Of a DNA stretch of 10,474 nucleotides, positions 1 through 8,423 are shown piece after piece. The notes under the pieces are model-generated. The model saw only the letters and a program-made list of their open reading frames with translations, made no database searches and was not told the origin of the DNA. The stretch's first letter is position 1. Each line of letters starts with the position of its first letter. A program made the position numbers and the translations under genes. Origin of the DNA: Gammaproteobacteria bacterium (lineage in GTDB: Bacteria > Pseudomonadota > Gammaproteobacteria > Arenicellales > JAOTYS01); NCBI GenBank assembly GCA_029861795.1, contig JAOTYS010000132.1:1-10474 (forward strand), in the 5' to 3' direction.

Positions 1-2742
1 ATGCATATTGTTCTTGCACCAAGTAATTGCTTCTCCATCGATGTCGCACCCGAAGACCTCCGGTGTCCATGGCAGCGAGAGCAAATAAGCCGTTACGCGT
101 CCGCATCCACATCCCCAATCGAGGATACGGGGAATGCGGTTCAAATCGTGATGTCGTGAAAGTACCTCCAGATACTCCCCCAACGACTTCAGTCCGCTTA
201 TCTTAAAATAATGCGAGTCCTCCAAATGTAAAACCCGGTGCATGAGGTGGTTGGGTGGTGTCGGCACTGACGCGACGAGGTCCGCCACAAACAAAGTACT
301 CATTCGCCCTGCCGGCTGACTTCCGTCGAGGCCCAGAACGTCAATCCGTATCGGTGTTTCCTGCCCAGTTCCCTGTCCATCCATCTTGAAGCGAAAACCT
401 GACTTCTCTGCATGCCGGATCCATGGGAATGCCCTTGCCACATCTGCGCGTTCCTCTACCTCGGCAAAACCGACATGCTCTCCGTCGACGTACATGCGAA
501 TCGAACTAAAGGGGCGATTAGGCAGCAGTATCCAGCCGCTCACTCGGAGCGTGCCCTCAGCCAGGCTAAGCCTCTCGAAATATCCGCGCGCTAAGTCAAC
601 GTTGGTAACATTCACTTCACGAACCGATCCAAACATGCTCAATACCTCCGTTGACTTCAGTGGGCTCTTCCTTTCTTGAGGCGAATCAACATGGGTACAG
701 GTATGGATCGAAACACACCGGCGCATGGGAAACTTATCGTAAGCAATGTCCCCACGCCATAAATTGTGACCGAACGCTGACAAGAAATAGGCTTCGGGAT
801 CATCGTCAAGGCAGCGCAACAACTCCTCAAGCTTCACCATAGGAATTCCCATCTCCTCAATCATCATGCGCAACTTTTCCAGATGGTACTTATCGCCGTC
901 CCCCTTATGCACGTGGTCGATCGCATGAATGGAGTATCCGCCGGCCTTCAAGAAACGGCGAGCGGCGGCGAACACCTTGTCGATCTCCGAGGTTGGAATA
1001 TGCTCAAGCACCGAAATCGAGTAAATGCCATCGAAGCTTCCGGGATCGATTCCTTGCAGATCGTCTGTGAAGTAATCTCGAATGAATCTGATGTGAGGAT
1101 ATGCGGCCGTGAAAGCTTCAAATGCACGTGGGCCATTGCCGCTACCGTCATAAGGATCGATGATTAACACCTCGTAGCCGAGACGGCTCAGGAGATCGGC
1201 GACAAAGGGTTCGCCTGCTCCGATTTCCAATAACCTCGCTCCGCGCTTCACTGTCCCCAACATTGCCTTGAACACCCATGCTCTCTGCACGTCCTTCATG
1301 TCTCTGTTTATCGTGGTGAGAGCCGGGAGATGGTCCATGCTATCGCAATAATCCCTCACTGTTGCATAGCTAAGTGTCGGGGCTTTGAACATTGAGTATC
1401 GCCGATATATCGTCTCCAATGTATTTTTCTTCCATAAAACGCGGCTCTCAGTTATTGCTGTGGGAATGTTCGCCTTTTCAGCGGCAATGTTCTGCTCCGC
1501 GTTGGCAGTGTTACAGCGAAAACTTGTTGCGCGTAACTGGGAGTCACGTTCTTCCTTATCTTTCCTAAGACGTGTCGCAATCGGCCGGGCAAGCACCGTC
1601 TCATAAAATTTATTCAGCCGCGTGGCACTTTTCGCCCAGCTAAAATTCGTTTCCGCAAACATCCGTCCTCCGTGGCCGATTCGTTCGCGCAACGAAGCAT
1701 CTTTCCCAAGCATGTGCAACTTGTCAGCGATCTCCAGAGCGTTGCCTTTCTCGAGCAGAAGGCACTCCTCACCATTCTTTAGGCATCTGCCAATATTAGT
1801 GTTCGGAAGTATGACGGGCTTACCTGTCGCAAGAAACTCTGGAATTTTGGATGGAAAACGATAGTCGTTAAAATCGTCTGGTCCGCCTGGCTGCACGAGA
1901 ATATCGGCCAATGCCATAAGGCTAGGTATCTCACGGCGCGGACGATATCCCATCTCAATGCAGTGCTGTCTCAACATCTCCAACTTGTCGTCGAACAACT
2001 GCACATAGTCCGTACCAGTCCTTATCAACTTAACCGGAATACCCCGGCGATTCAAAAGTCCAACAGCAAGATACAGACTGCCAACTTCCTTGCGATTAGC
2101 TGCGTGGGCGTTGCCAGGGTAGACAACCACATATTCGTCTTCGCCTATTCCAAGTTCCCGACGCTTAGCGTTATCGACTGATAAAGGGCCGCGAAACTGC
2201 TCCTCGAACCCTGGCCAGAACACTTTACCGGGGACACTTTCAGGCTTGAATTCAAATAAGCGATCAATCAGGGCCGTTACCCCTATCGCTCGCCTGATAA
2301 AATCTTTGTAACGTGTCGGATGAGATAAACCTTTACCGACAAGCCGGTCAAGTTCCTGAGGAGGTAGGCTCTTAACGTGATCAATGCCCATACCTAAGGT
2401 TGCGGCGACGATACTCTCTTCGTTGTCTTCCAAGTGGACAATGTATGGACAGCCATAACGTGTAGCAAGCTCCTCGGTCAGCTCGCGCACCAGTTCACGT
2501 GGCGTCCAGGCGTGGATGATCGTTGCATCATTGCCGTCCTTAAATCGGATGCCGGACTTGCGCACTTCCCGGAAATTCAAATTTAAAAACCGTGGCTTAC
2601 CGATAGATCTTACCGTTTTCTTTTCGTCTGGCACACAAACGGCACAGTCAGTGCCAAATTCAACCAGATGATTAGCCAAACTAAATATGTGCACCGCGCT
2701 GTTACTGGTGAAGTTATGATAATTGACGAAAACGATGTTCAT
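1..2742 (-). CDS. Multi-domain GT4 glycosyltransferase / SAM methyltransferase / accessory module / second SAM methyltransferase (3' end outside window)
   Basis: I translated this frame codon by codon from the ATG at 2742 to base 1 and found no stop, so it encodes at least 914 residues and its C-terminus is missing. Residues 1-390 look like a GT4 glycosyltransferase: an N-terminal Rossmann-like strand (MNIVFVNYHN), then YPGNAHAANRKEVGSLYLAV and a donor-site segment RFPSKIPEFLATGKPV at 295-310. A charged linker covers about 388-440. Residues 495-640 are a class I SAM methyltransferase: motif I LLEIGAGEP (504-512), acidic D529, and FDGIYSISVLEHI (570-582). Residues about 712-815 form a beta-rich module with SGW (735-737), VDG (752-754) and SGF (781-783). 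A second methyltransferase begins near 840, with ILDWGCGCGRV (873-883) and GCDID (898-902). The start is fixed by AGGAG four bases upstream and overlaps the preceding gene by 29 bases. Likely a cytoplasmic or membrane-associated enzyme that adds a sugar and methylates the glycan. Sugar and methyl acceptor are unknown. Confidence 0.9.
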   Translation of the reverse strand, partial: MNIVFVNYHNFTSNSAVHIFSLANHLVEFGTDCAVCVPDEKKTVRSIGKPRFLNLNFREVRKSGIRFKDGNDATIIHAWTPRELVRELTEELATRYGCPYIVHLEDNEESIVAATLGMGIDHVKSLPPQELDRLVGKGLSHPTRYKDFIRRAIGVTALIDRLFEFKPESVPGKVFWPGFEEQFRGPLSVDNAKRRELGIGEDEYVVVYPGNAHAANRKEVGSLYLAVGLLNRRGIPVKLIRTGTDYVQLFDDKLEMLRQHCIEMGYRPRREIPSLMALADILVQPGGPDDFNDYRFPSKIPEFLATGKPVILPNTNIGRCLKNGEECLLLEKGNALEIADKLHMLGKDASLRERIGHGGRMFAETNFSWAKSATRLNKFYETVLARPIATRLRKDKEERDSQLRATSFRCNTANAEQNIAAEKANIPTAITESRVLWKKNTLETIYRRYSMFKAPTLSYATVRDYCDSMDHLPALTTINRDMKDVQRAWVFKAMLGTVKRGARLLEIGAGEPFVADLLSRLGYEVLIIDPYDGSGNGPRAFEAFTAAYPHIRFIRDYFTDDLQGIDPGSFDGIYSISVLEHIPTSEIDKVFAAARRFLKAGGYSIHAIDHVHKGDGDKYHLEKLRMMIEEMGIPMVKLEELLRCLDDDPEAYFLSAFGHNLWRGDIAYDKFPMRRCVSIHTCTHVDSPQERKSPLKSTEVLSMFGSVREVNVTNVDLARGYFERLSLAEGTLRVSGWILLPNRPFSSIRMYVDGEHVGFAEVEERADVARAFPWIRHAEKSGFRFKMDGQGTGQETPIRIDVLGLDGSQPAGRMSTLFVADLVASVPTPPNHLMHRVLHLEDSHYFKISGLKSLGEYLEVLSRHHDLNRIPRILDWGCGCGRVTAYLLSLPWTPEVFGCDIDGEAITWCKNNMH

Positions 2743-5700
2743 TCCTCTCCTGAGATCGCAAGCTATAATTCCAGTGCGAAAGCGAAAAATTAACATTGTA
2801 ATATGGGTCGCCTTGGGCAATAACATCTCCACAGGTGTCTAACAGAAGCGCGCGGTCCATATGGTCGTAGAATCTGCCACGGGTCTTACCTTCGTGGTGG
2901 ATCAGGTGAGCACGCGGGGTAAATAGGATGCGATGGCCACCGGCGATTAGCCTTTGACAGAGATCGACGTCCTGGTAATGGGTGGAATAATCCTCCACCA
3001 TCCCCCCACCTTTGATATATTCATCTCGCCGAATCATCATGCACGCCCCCGTCACGGCGGAGACTTCGCGCGTACAGGAAAGCGAGCCCGCGTAACCATC
3101 GCTATCTTTCGGAAGACCACGCATGACATGGTCGGCTGTACCACGAAAGCCTAACACAACGCCTGCATGCTGCACGGTATTGTCGGGATAGGTTAAGAGC
3201 GGTCCTACCGCTGCGACGTTTGGAAGTTCCAGGTGGAACATCAGGATTTCGATCCAGTCGGGCGTCACGACTTCGGTATCATTGTTTAACAAAATAAGAT
3301 ACTCACCACGCGATTGCTCCGCTCCCAGGTTGTTTGCGCGGGAAAAATTGAACGGTCCCGGAAACGGGACAATCTGGATCGGGAATTTTTTTAGGATGAC
3401 TAGTGCCTCCGGGTCCGTACTGTCATTGTCGATAACCACCACCTCGAAGTTCTTATAAGTCGTGCGCGAAAAAATGGACTGAAGGCATCGCCCCAAATGC
3501 TGCGGCGCGTCCTTCGTGGGAATAAGGATGCTTACCAACGGCCACGTTTCTCTAGGTTCCGGATATATTGTCAAGCGGTGTCCTATGGTAGGATGGGGCT
3601 TTGCCACACCCGGCACGCCACACCGCCGTAAGTGGGCATTGACGGCCTCGCTCTGCAGTTTGGGAATCTCTGATTTCTCCTTGGAACCCTGCGCGAGGCT
3701 TCCCGGTACTTTTCGCCAGTGATAAAGAATCTTCGGGATATGTTTTATGCGGTTGGTCACTTCCGATACGCGCAGCAGGAACTCGAAGTCTTGAACCTTA
3801 TCAAAATTTGAATCGAACCCCCCTACTTTCTCGGCCAACTTGCGCCGCAGCACCAAGAGATGCCCCACGTACATCACGCCGCGTAATAGCTCCGGCGACC
3901 AATCCGGTTTATGGAACGGTTCGCTCGAAGAACCGTTTGATTCGATCTTGTCTTGGTCGCTGTAAATGACATCGGTTCCTGGTTCACGGTTCAACAACTT
4001 CACGTTTTCAAACAACGCGTCCTCCGTCAACTCGTCGTCATGATCGAGCAGAGCAACAAATTCACCTTGGGCCATCTGCATTGCGGTGTTGGTGGCCGCC
4101 GAGATATGGCCATTGACGGCCCGACGGACGACTTTTATGCGTGAATCCAACTTCTCATATTCATCGAGGATGTACCCCACATGAGCAGCGGTCGAGCCAT
4201 CGTCGGCGATGCAAAGCTCCCAGTTCGGATACAGCTGGCCGCGCACGGACTCGATGGCATGGCGTAGCAACCGTTCTGGCGTGTTGTACACCGGCATGAG
4301 CACTGAAATTAATGGCTTGTGGGCGAAATGATCAATATATGCCCGAATCGATTGCCGATCCGATTCTTTCAAGGAATCGTATTCATACCGTCCAGTAGAG
4401 GCGGATTTCTGAGAATAGGAATATTTGCGCCAGCCTAATTCATATTTTTCTTCCAGCTTATCCCTTAGCCCTTGAAACCCCTTCCGCCGAAGGTGGTCCG
4501 CCGTCTTGCGTACAAGTGAGCGCACATGCGCTCCCTGGCGCACGGCAGTTCGTGCGACGCTAAGGGTGATGCGCAAGCCGGCTTCTATTCCGCCAATGTC
4601 AGTGATGACGACCTTTTGCAAATCGAACTTTCCGGACCTTTCCATCGGATCGAGCCGAAGGCCTTGAACTCCGAACGATAGGTGGACAATCACGTCTACC
4701 ACCCCGTCCGCCGGGTCCGGAAGACTAATACAGGCCGCTTCGGTAAATCCATCCATTGTCTGGATGTAGAGTTTTGGTTCGAGGCGAATTGGGTTGGCCT
4801 TCAAAGGAAAACGGATACGGGCCCACCCCTCCGGGTAACGCCCATTCCTTGGAACCAACAAAAAAGCCGGATCATCGCCGGTCGACGCCCAACCAAACCC
4901 GCCCTCCTTCAGCCGCTCCACCTGGTGATACGGCTGGAGCTCGAGCACACACTTACGCCGCCGCAATGCCCGATATGAGAATTTAATCACGGTCCCCAAT
5001 TTTCGAACGGGTGAGGTCAGGCGCCATATTTTCGAATGCTCGATACTGGAAAGAGTGTATTCCAGATGTCGGATGTCTCTCTGTTGATCATGGCTTCGTT
5101 TTTCCAGATCGGTAATCGTTGCTGTTGCGGTCTCACGACTCTTTTCCAGCTCCGTGGTCAGCGCGTCCCACTCCTCGCCCCTTTCCGCCAGCTGCGCATC
5201 CTTATATCGGATATCCCGCTGTTGATTATCGGTTTGTTTTGCAAGAACGGTTATCGTCGCCTTTGCAGTCTCACGGACCTTTTCCAGCTCCGTTGCCAGC
5301 GCGTCCCGCTCCTCGCCCCTTTCCCTCAGCTGTGTGTCCCGTTCTGCTAGCTGTGCGTCCTGTTCTGCTAGCTGTGCGTCCCTGTTCTTAAGCAGAGCTT
5401 CCTTCTCTGCGAGCTGCGTTGCCATCCCTGTGTAACTGCGTGCACGACTCATCAGCTCGCACAACTCCTCGTCTGTCCAAAGAGATTTCCATTTATTAAA
5501 GAAACGCGCGAGATGATAGTCTTCATTTATCAGCTTGTTCGGCTGCACGCCAATACCGCTGCTCTCTGTAACTCGATAGCGCGCGCCGACTCGATCAATA
5601 TGCGAAAAATCACAGTGTCGCGATAGCTGTACCAGGAAATCCCAGTCTTCATAGAAATCCAGGCTTTCATCGAATCGGCAACCGATTTCCACTAATTCCT

Positions 5701-6910
5701 TTGAAAACAAGAGGGTGTGATTCGGAATGTAGTTACCGACCAGCATTAGCTCGGGATTATATGTCTCGTTAAACACACGGTCGTATATTTCGCCGCGTTC
5801 GTTGATACACTGTGCCCCCGAATACACCACCCGCCGATTCCGGCCGGCTGCATCCATCAGTACTGCAAGATGCTCCGGATCAAACAAATCGTCATCATCG
5901 AGGAAGATGAGGTATTCTCCGTGCGCGTTGTCGAGTCCCGTGTTGGCCGCCCGGCTTCGCCCCAGCGCTTGACCGGTCCCGCATAGCCTTGATGGAAAGC
6001 GTCCACACCATTCCCCGATCTCGGGGTGACCCTCGCCTTTGGCATTGACGACAACTACCTCAATACTCGGGTAGGTCTGCAACGCCACCGAATCCAGCGC
6101 CTCGCTCAGGGTTTCCCGGCCTATGCTTCGGATGATCACTGTCACGAGCGGAATATCTCGGGTATCGACGGCCCGCCCCAGTTTCTTCTGGCGTTTGAAC
6201 TCGGAGTCATAGAGCCTAAGAAGATTGCCGCGGAGCTCTTCTGTTGAAGTCAACAAATAAGCCTCCGCAGCCTTCACGCTTTTGGGTAATGTATAAGTGC
6301 GGTACCGGTTTAACGCAGTGATATGCTGATCGTATTCCTGAATATCCAGCTGAGAAGCGAAACATGCCATTGCGGCTTGCTTTCGTTCTATGAGATCGGT
6401 GATATCCAAAAGCACATTAGGGCGCAACGGTACGCCTACTTCATACATTGCTATTTGTTGTGCTTTGTCGCTTCGTCGCACCGCCTCGATAGCGGTCATC
6501 CCCAAGGCCCGGTGGTCAGGGTGTATCTCGAAGATCGATGGGGCATAGACCACTGTCGCACCAGTCGAATCAATGGCGGATAGGATTTGCCGTACCAGTT
6601 TCTCGCTATATTCGATATCCCTGTCCGCTAATCCCCAGAATAACGGGGTGCCATAACCTAAAATACGTCCGGCATTAATACTTTCCTCCTGCCGTCGCTG
6701 GACATAGCCCGTCTCGTCTACACCGTTCATGACGCCCTGAAAGCCGCCGTCCGATACGATGATGACGTGCACCGGATCACCCGCCTCCACATGGCGCATA
6801 ATCGCACCACCACAGCCAAACACCTCATCATCCGGATGCGGCGCGAGAACCAGCGCCACGCCCTCACCGACGTGTCGGACAGCTTCATAGGGAATTAGGA
6901 GGTGTTCCAT
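2714..6910 (-). CDS. PIG-L/LmbE-type deacetylase fused to three GT2 glycosyltransferase domains with a coiled-coil linker
   Basis: This is a 1398-residue multi-enzyme chain. Residues 1-225 match the PIG-L (LmbE) zinc-dependent deacetylase family, which removes N-acetyl groups from GlcNAc-type sugars: HPDDE at 25-29 and HPDH at 130-133 are the expected metal-site motifs. GT2 domain A (about 253-460) has FLDDDD (336-341) and EDWDF (421-425). Its first nucleotide-site motif reads VVNAKG instead of the usual DDGS type. A coiled coil with repeats covers about 490-616, followed by SKIWRLTSPVRKLG, a motif common before tails in large glycosyltransferases, and a beta-rich module (about 655-785). GT2 domain B (865-1066) has ADDGS (902-906), DHDD (956-959) and QDFEF (1040-1044). 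GT2 domain C (1124-1345) has IDNDS (1160-1164), NNDTE (1209-1213), QDVDL (1313-1317) and HHEGKTRG (1338-1345), as in rhamnosyltransferase-like GT2 enzymes. An in-frame TGA at 6943-6941 and no other start codon fix the ATG, although no clear ribosome site precedes it. Donor sugars cannot be read from the sequence. Confidence 0.95.
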   Translation of the reverse strand: MEHLLIPYEAVRHVGEGVALVLAPHPDDEVFGCGGAIMRHVEAGDPVHVIIVSDGGFQGVMNGVDETGYVQRRQEESINAGRILGYGTPLFWGLADRDIEYSEKLVRQILSAIDSTGATVVYAPSIFEIHPDHRALGMTAIEAVRRSDKAQQIAMYEVGVPLRPNVLLDITDLIERKQAAMACFASQLDIQEYDQHITALNRYRTYTLPKSVKAAEAYLLTSTEELRGNLLRLYDSEFKRQKKLGRAVDTRDIPLVTVIIRSIGRETLSEALDSVALQTYPSIEVVVVNAKGEGHPEIGEWCGRFPSRLCGTGQALGRSRAANTGLDNAHGEYLIFLDDDDLFDPEHLAVLMDAAGRNRRVVYSGAQCINERGEIYDRVFNETYNPELMLVGNYIPNHTLLFSKELVEIGCRFDESLDFYEDWDFLVQLSRHCDFSHIDRVGARYRVTESSGIGVQPNKLINEDYHLARFFNKWKSLWTDEELCELMSRARSYTGMATQLAEKEALLKNRDAQLAEQDAQLAERDTQLRERGEERDALATELEKVRETAKATITVLAKQTDNQQRDIRYKDAQLAERGEEWDALTTELEKSRETATATITDLEKRSHDQQRDIRHLEYTLSSIEHSKIWRLTSPVRKLGTVIKFSYRALRRRKCVLELQPYHQVERLKEGGFGWASTGDDPAFLLVPRNGRYPEGWARIRFPLKANPIRLEPKLYIQTMDGFTEAACISLPDPADGVVDVIVHLSFGVQGLRLDPMERSGKFDLQKVVITDIGGIEAGLRITLSVARTAVRQGAHVRSLVRKTADHLRRKGFQGLRDKLEEKYELGWRKYSYSQKSASTGRYEYDSLKESDRQSIRAYIDHFAHKPLISVLMPVYNTPERLLRHAIESVRGQLYPNWELCIADDGSTAAHVGYILDEYEKLDSRIKVVRRAVNGHISAATNTAMQMAQGEFVALLDHDDELTEDALFENVKLLNREPGTDVIYSDQDKIESNGSSSEPFHKPDWSPELLRGVMYVGHLLVLRRKLAEKVGGFDSNFDKVQDFEFLLRVSEVTNRIKHIPKILYHWRKVPGSLAQGSKEKSEIPKLQSEAVNAHLRRCGVPGVAKPHPTIGHRLTIYPEPRETWPLVSILIPTKDAPQHLGRCLQSIFSRTTYKNFEVVVIDNDSTDPEALVILKKFPIQIVPFPGPFNFSRANNLGAEQSRGEYLILLNNDTEVVTPDWIEILMFHLELPNVAAVGPLLTYPDNTVQHAGVVLGFRGTADHVMRGLPKDSDGYAGSLSCTREVSAVTGACMMIRRDEYIKGGGMVEDYSTHYQDVDLCQRLIAGGHRILFTPRAHLIHHEGKTRGRFYDHMDRALLLDTCGDVIAQGDPYYNVNFSLSHWNYSLRSQERNEHRFRQLS
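2743..2751 (-). promoter_or_regulatory. Ribosome binding site for the GT4/methyltransferase gene
   Basis: Read on the minus strand the bases are AGGAGAGGA directly before the ATG at 2742. AGGAG at 2751-2747 leaves a four-base spacer, somewhat short but usable. The site lies inside the last codons of the upstream deacetylase/GT2 gene, which fits coupled translation and supports this start. Confidence 0.7.
5063..5338. repeat. Two tandem copies of a 138-base unit inside the coiled coil of the deacetylase/GT2 gene
   Basis: The units are 5201-5338 and 5063-5200. They encode residues 525-570 and 571-616 of the 1398-residue protein. Both contain the core ERGEE, TELEK, RET and QQRDIR, and I count 32 of 46 residues identical. 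The nucleotide sequences are also clearly similar, for example around 5142-5190 and 5280-5328. The period is an exact number of codons (46), so the duplication kept the frame. It lengthens the coiled coil between GT2 domain A and the downstream modules. Confidence 0.9.
5339..5380. repeat. Two 21-base direct repeats encoding coiled-coil heptads
   Basis: The units 5339-5359 and 5360-5380 differ at one of 21 positions by my reading. They encode one heptad each (DAQLAEQ and DAQLAER), and a more diverged third heptad (DTQLRER) follows at 5338-5318. The near identity at the DNA level points to recent slippage or duplication. The unit equals one coiled-coil heptad, so gain or loss of a unit would keep both the reading frame and the coil register. 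Confidence 0.9.
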
Positions 6911-7097
6911 TAGGCGAGTATTGCTTATCCGCTCGGCCGCTCAAGCGGGTTAGTTGTTCTCGGCCTCAGCGTTTAGACGACTTTGCATATTTGTATGTCC
7001 GCGCGAATGTCTCAACAGCATTTATATGCGTTCACTCCGCCTAGCTGCAGAATTTCACTCACCAAACCCCTGAAGAGGCGAGATCGCCGTCTTCGCA
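6911..7097 (-). other. 187-base intergenic gap, the only break in the gene run
   Basis: This stretch separates the sulfotransferase stop from the deacetylase/GT2 start. It holds no credible small gene. It contains a short GC-rich inverted repeat at 6937-6948 (CCGCT / AGCGG) without a following T-run, and A/T-rich patches near 6987-6996 and 7019-7024 that could be a weak promoter. None is strong enough to call. It is the most likely place in the window for an internal promoter or a processing site. Confidence 0.5.
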
Positions 7098-8423
7098 TCA
7101 CTGTGCGTACTGCCTGCCAAAGGTTAAGACCATATTCGGTCCGTATGCACTGAAAAAGCAATCGAGATCTCCATATTGAGCCAACACTTGAAAAAATTCA
7201 TCACTCACGCCCACATTGAACACACAGATATAGACATGTTGCAACTCTGGTCTACGAATCATCGCTATGTCGAAAGCCTCCTCTGCTAGCCTCACTACCC
7301 TCACGCCGTTCTTACTCCCAAATTGGACTAAATAGTCCCTGATCTCACAATCTTTGGATTTGTTATCAACAATCACTAGCTCTGTACTCGGACCACAAAT
7401 CCTTTCGTACAGCGTATTAGAACATTCTCTCAAGGCAACCAGGCTATTCTTGGTAGGGAAAACCAGTTCAATATGCTTGCGAGCTTCCATCACAGAAGTC
7501 GCGAACCCCATGCTTGTTTTACGTTCTTCTTCTACTAACGGCTCGACAGTTATCCTTCTGCTGTATTCCACAGCTTTGCGTCCGATTACTTGTTCAAACT
7601 GGCCATAAACCGATGCAAGTTCATTGGGCCAATCGATCTCCTTTCCTTCGGCAGCCTTTCGTAGCAAAAGATATGTCTTATTAAGCAGATCCAAAATGTC
7701 ACTGTTCACATTGGCACCGAGACCAATAACCTGATCGCTCACCACATGATGGCGCAGAGATGGAGTGACGAAGCTCTCAATTTCCCCCCTCTCAGCGCTG
7801 ATATCTTTTGGCCAAGATAGGCCAAGCGTTCTCTCCGTATCCCTCAATGTTCCTTCCCAATCCTTTAACAGCTGATCATATGTGACAAAGATTCGTTTCC
7901 AACCTCGAGTCCACCTTTCTGCGTCAAGCATATATTGTAGCCAGAGCAGGTGCGCATCCTCCGAAGGGATCCCGTCCCGTGTTTCCAGCGACCGCCAGAC
8001 CTCTTCTGGGTTTCTCAACGTAACGATATACATTGGCTCACATTCCAGCGCATCGAAGATGCCTTGCCACATTGGCATTAGTCGGCAAAGTCGTGGATCT
8101 TTCAACGCCCACAGTGGCGATCCGGCGAAATCCCGCCGCAAGATGAGTACCAATATCCGCTGTATCTCCCTAATAGAGTCACTCATGCACCATTCCGCGG
8201 GCAAAAACCTGATATCTTTCCAGCTAAGCCCCATGGCCCTTAGCGCTAGTTCATTCAGCGCTGCTACGTCTATATGTTCCCAATAACCCCTTTCGTTATC
8301 AGGCGATACGGGTACTAATCTCTCTCCCAGATCAACACCTAACAAGTTCGCTATTCTTGCCATCGCCGATGTTCCGCTGCGGTGCATACCAAGGATTATT
8401 AGTGCGTGCTGTCTTCGCTCCAT
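7098..8423 (-). CDS. Sulfotransferase family protein with extra C-terminal region
   Basis: The N-terminal 230 residues of this 441-residue protein match bacterial PAPS-dependent sulfotransferases. The 5'-phosphosulfate loop is GMHRSGTS (12-19), followed by KDPRL (108-112) and the 3'-phosphate-binding segment RNPEEVWRSL (137-146). Such enzymes transfer sulfate from PAPS to a hydroxyl or amino group, here presumably on a sugar, in the cytoplasm. Simple members of the family are shorter. Residues about 300-441 are extra and contain a strand pattern like the first half of a GT-A fold (VFPTKNS at 321-327, LVIVDNKSKD at 349-358) but no DxD motif. The start has AGGTG six bases upstream and overlaps the preceding glycosyltransferase gene by 25 bases, which suggests translational coupling. 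No PAPS-synthesis or sulfate-activation gene lies in the window. The family call is firm, while the glycan substrate is inferred from the neighbours. Confidence 0.87.
   Translation of the reverse strand: MERRQHALIILGMHRSGTSAMARIANLLGVDLGERLVPVSPDNERGYWEHIDVAALNELALRAMGLSWKDIRFLPAEWCMSDSIREIQRILVLILRRDFAGSPLWALKDPRLCRLMPMWQGIFDALECEPMYIVTLRNPEEVWRSLETRDGIPSEDAHLLWLQYMLDAERWTRGWKRIFVTYDQLLKDWEGTLRDTERTLGLSWPKDISAERGEIESFVTPSLRHHVVSDQVIGLGANVNSDILDLLNKTYLLLRKAAEGKEIDWPNELASVYGQFEQVIGRKAVEYSRRITVEPLVEEERKTSMGFATSVMEARKHIELVFPTKNSLVALRECSNTLYERICGPSTELVIVDNKSKDCEIRDYLVQFGSKNGVRVVRLAEEAFDIAMIRRPELQHVYICVFNVGVSDEFFQVLAQYGDLDCFFSAYGPNMVLTFGRQYAQ

Noticed and set aside
948..1151. 67-codon minus-strand frame
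   Set aside because: It is out of frame within the first methyltransferase domain of the long GT4/methyltransferase frame, which carries the conserved SAM motifs there.
1..2742. Frameshift or pseudogene splitting the glycosyltransferase from the methyltransferase
   Set aside because: Reading every codon from 2742 to 1 gave no stop, and conserved motifs appear in the same frame throughout.
6929..6949. GC-rich inverted repeat CCGCT/AGCGG as a terminator
   Set aside because: The stem is five base pairs, the arms can pair in more than one way, and no T-run follows on either strand.
6987..7015. Possible promoter on the minus strand: TTGAGA (7015-7010), 17-base spacer, AAATAT (6992-6987)
   Set aside because: The -35 is acceptable but the -10 is poor. 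One chance match in A/T-rich sequence is not enough to call it.
7882..8286. 134-codon open frame on the plus strand
   Set aside because: It lies wholly opposite the sulfotransferase, whose PAPS-binding motifs are intact, and its translation shows no recognisable domain. The other plus-strand frames in the window are shadows for the same reason.
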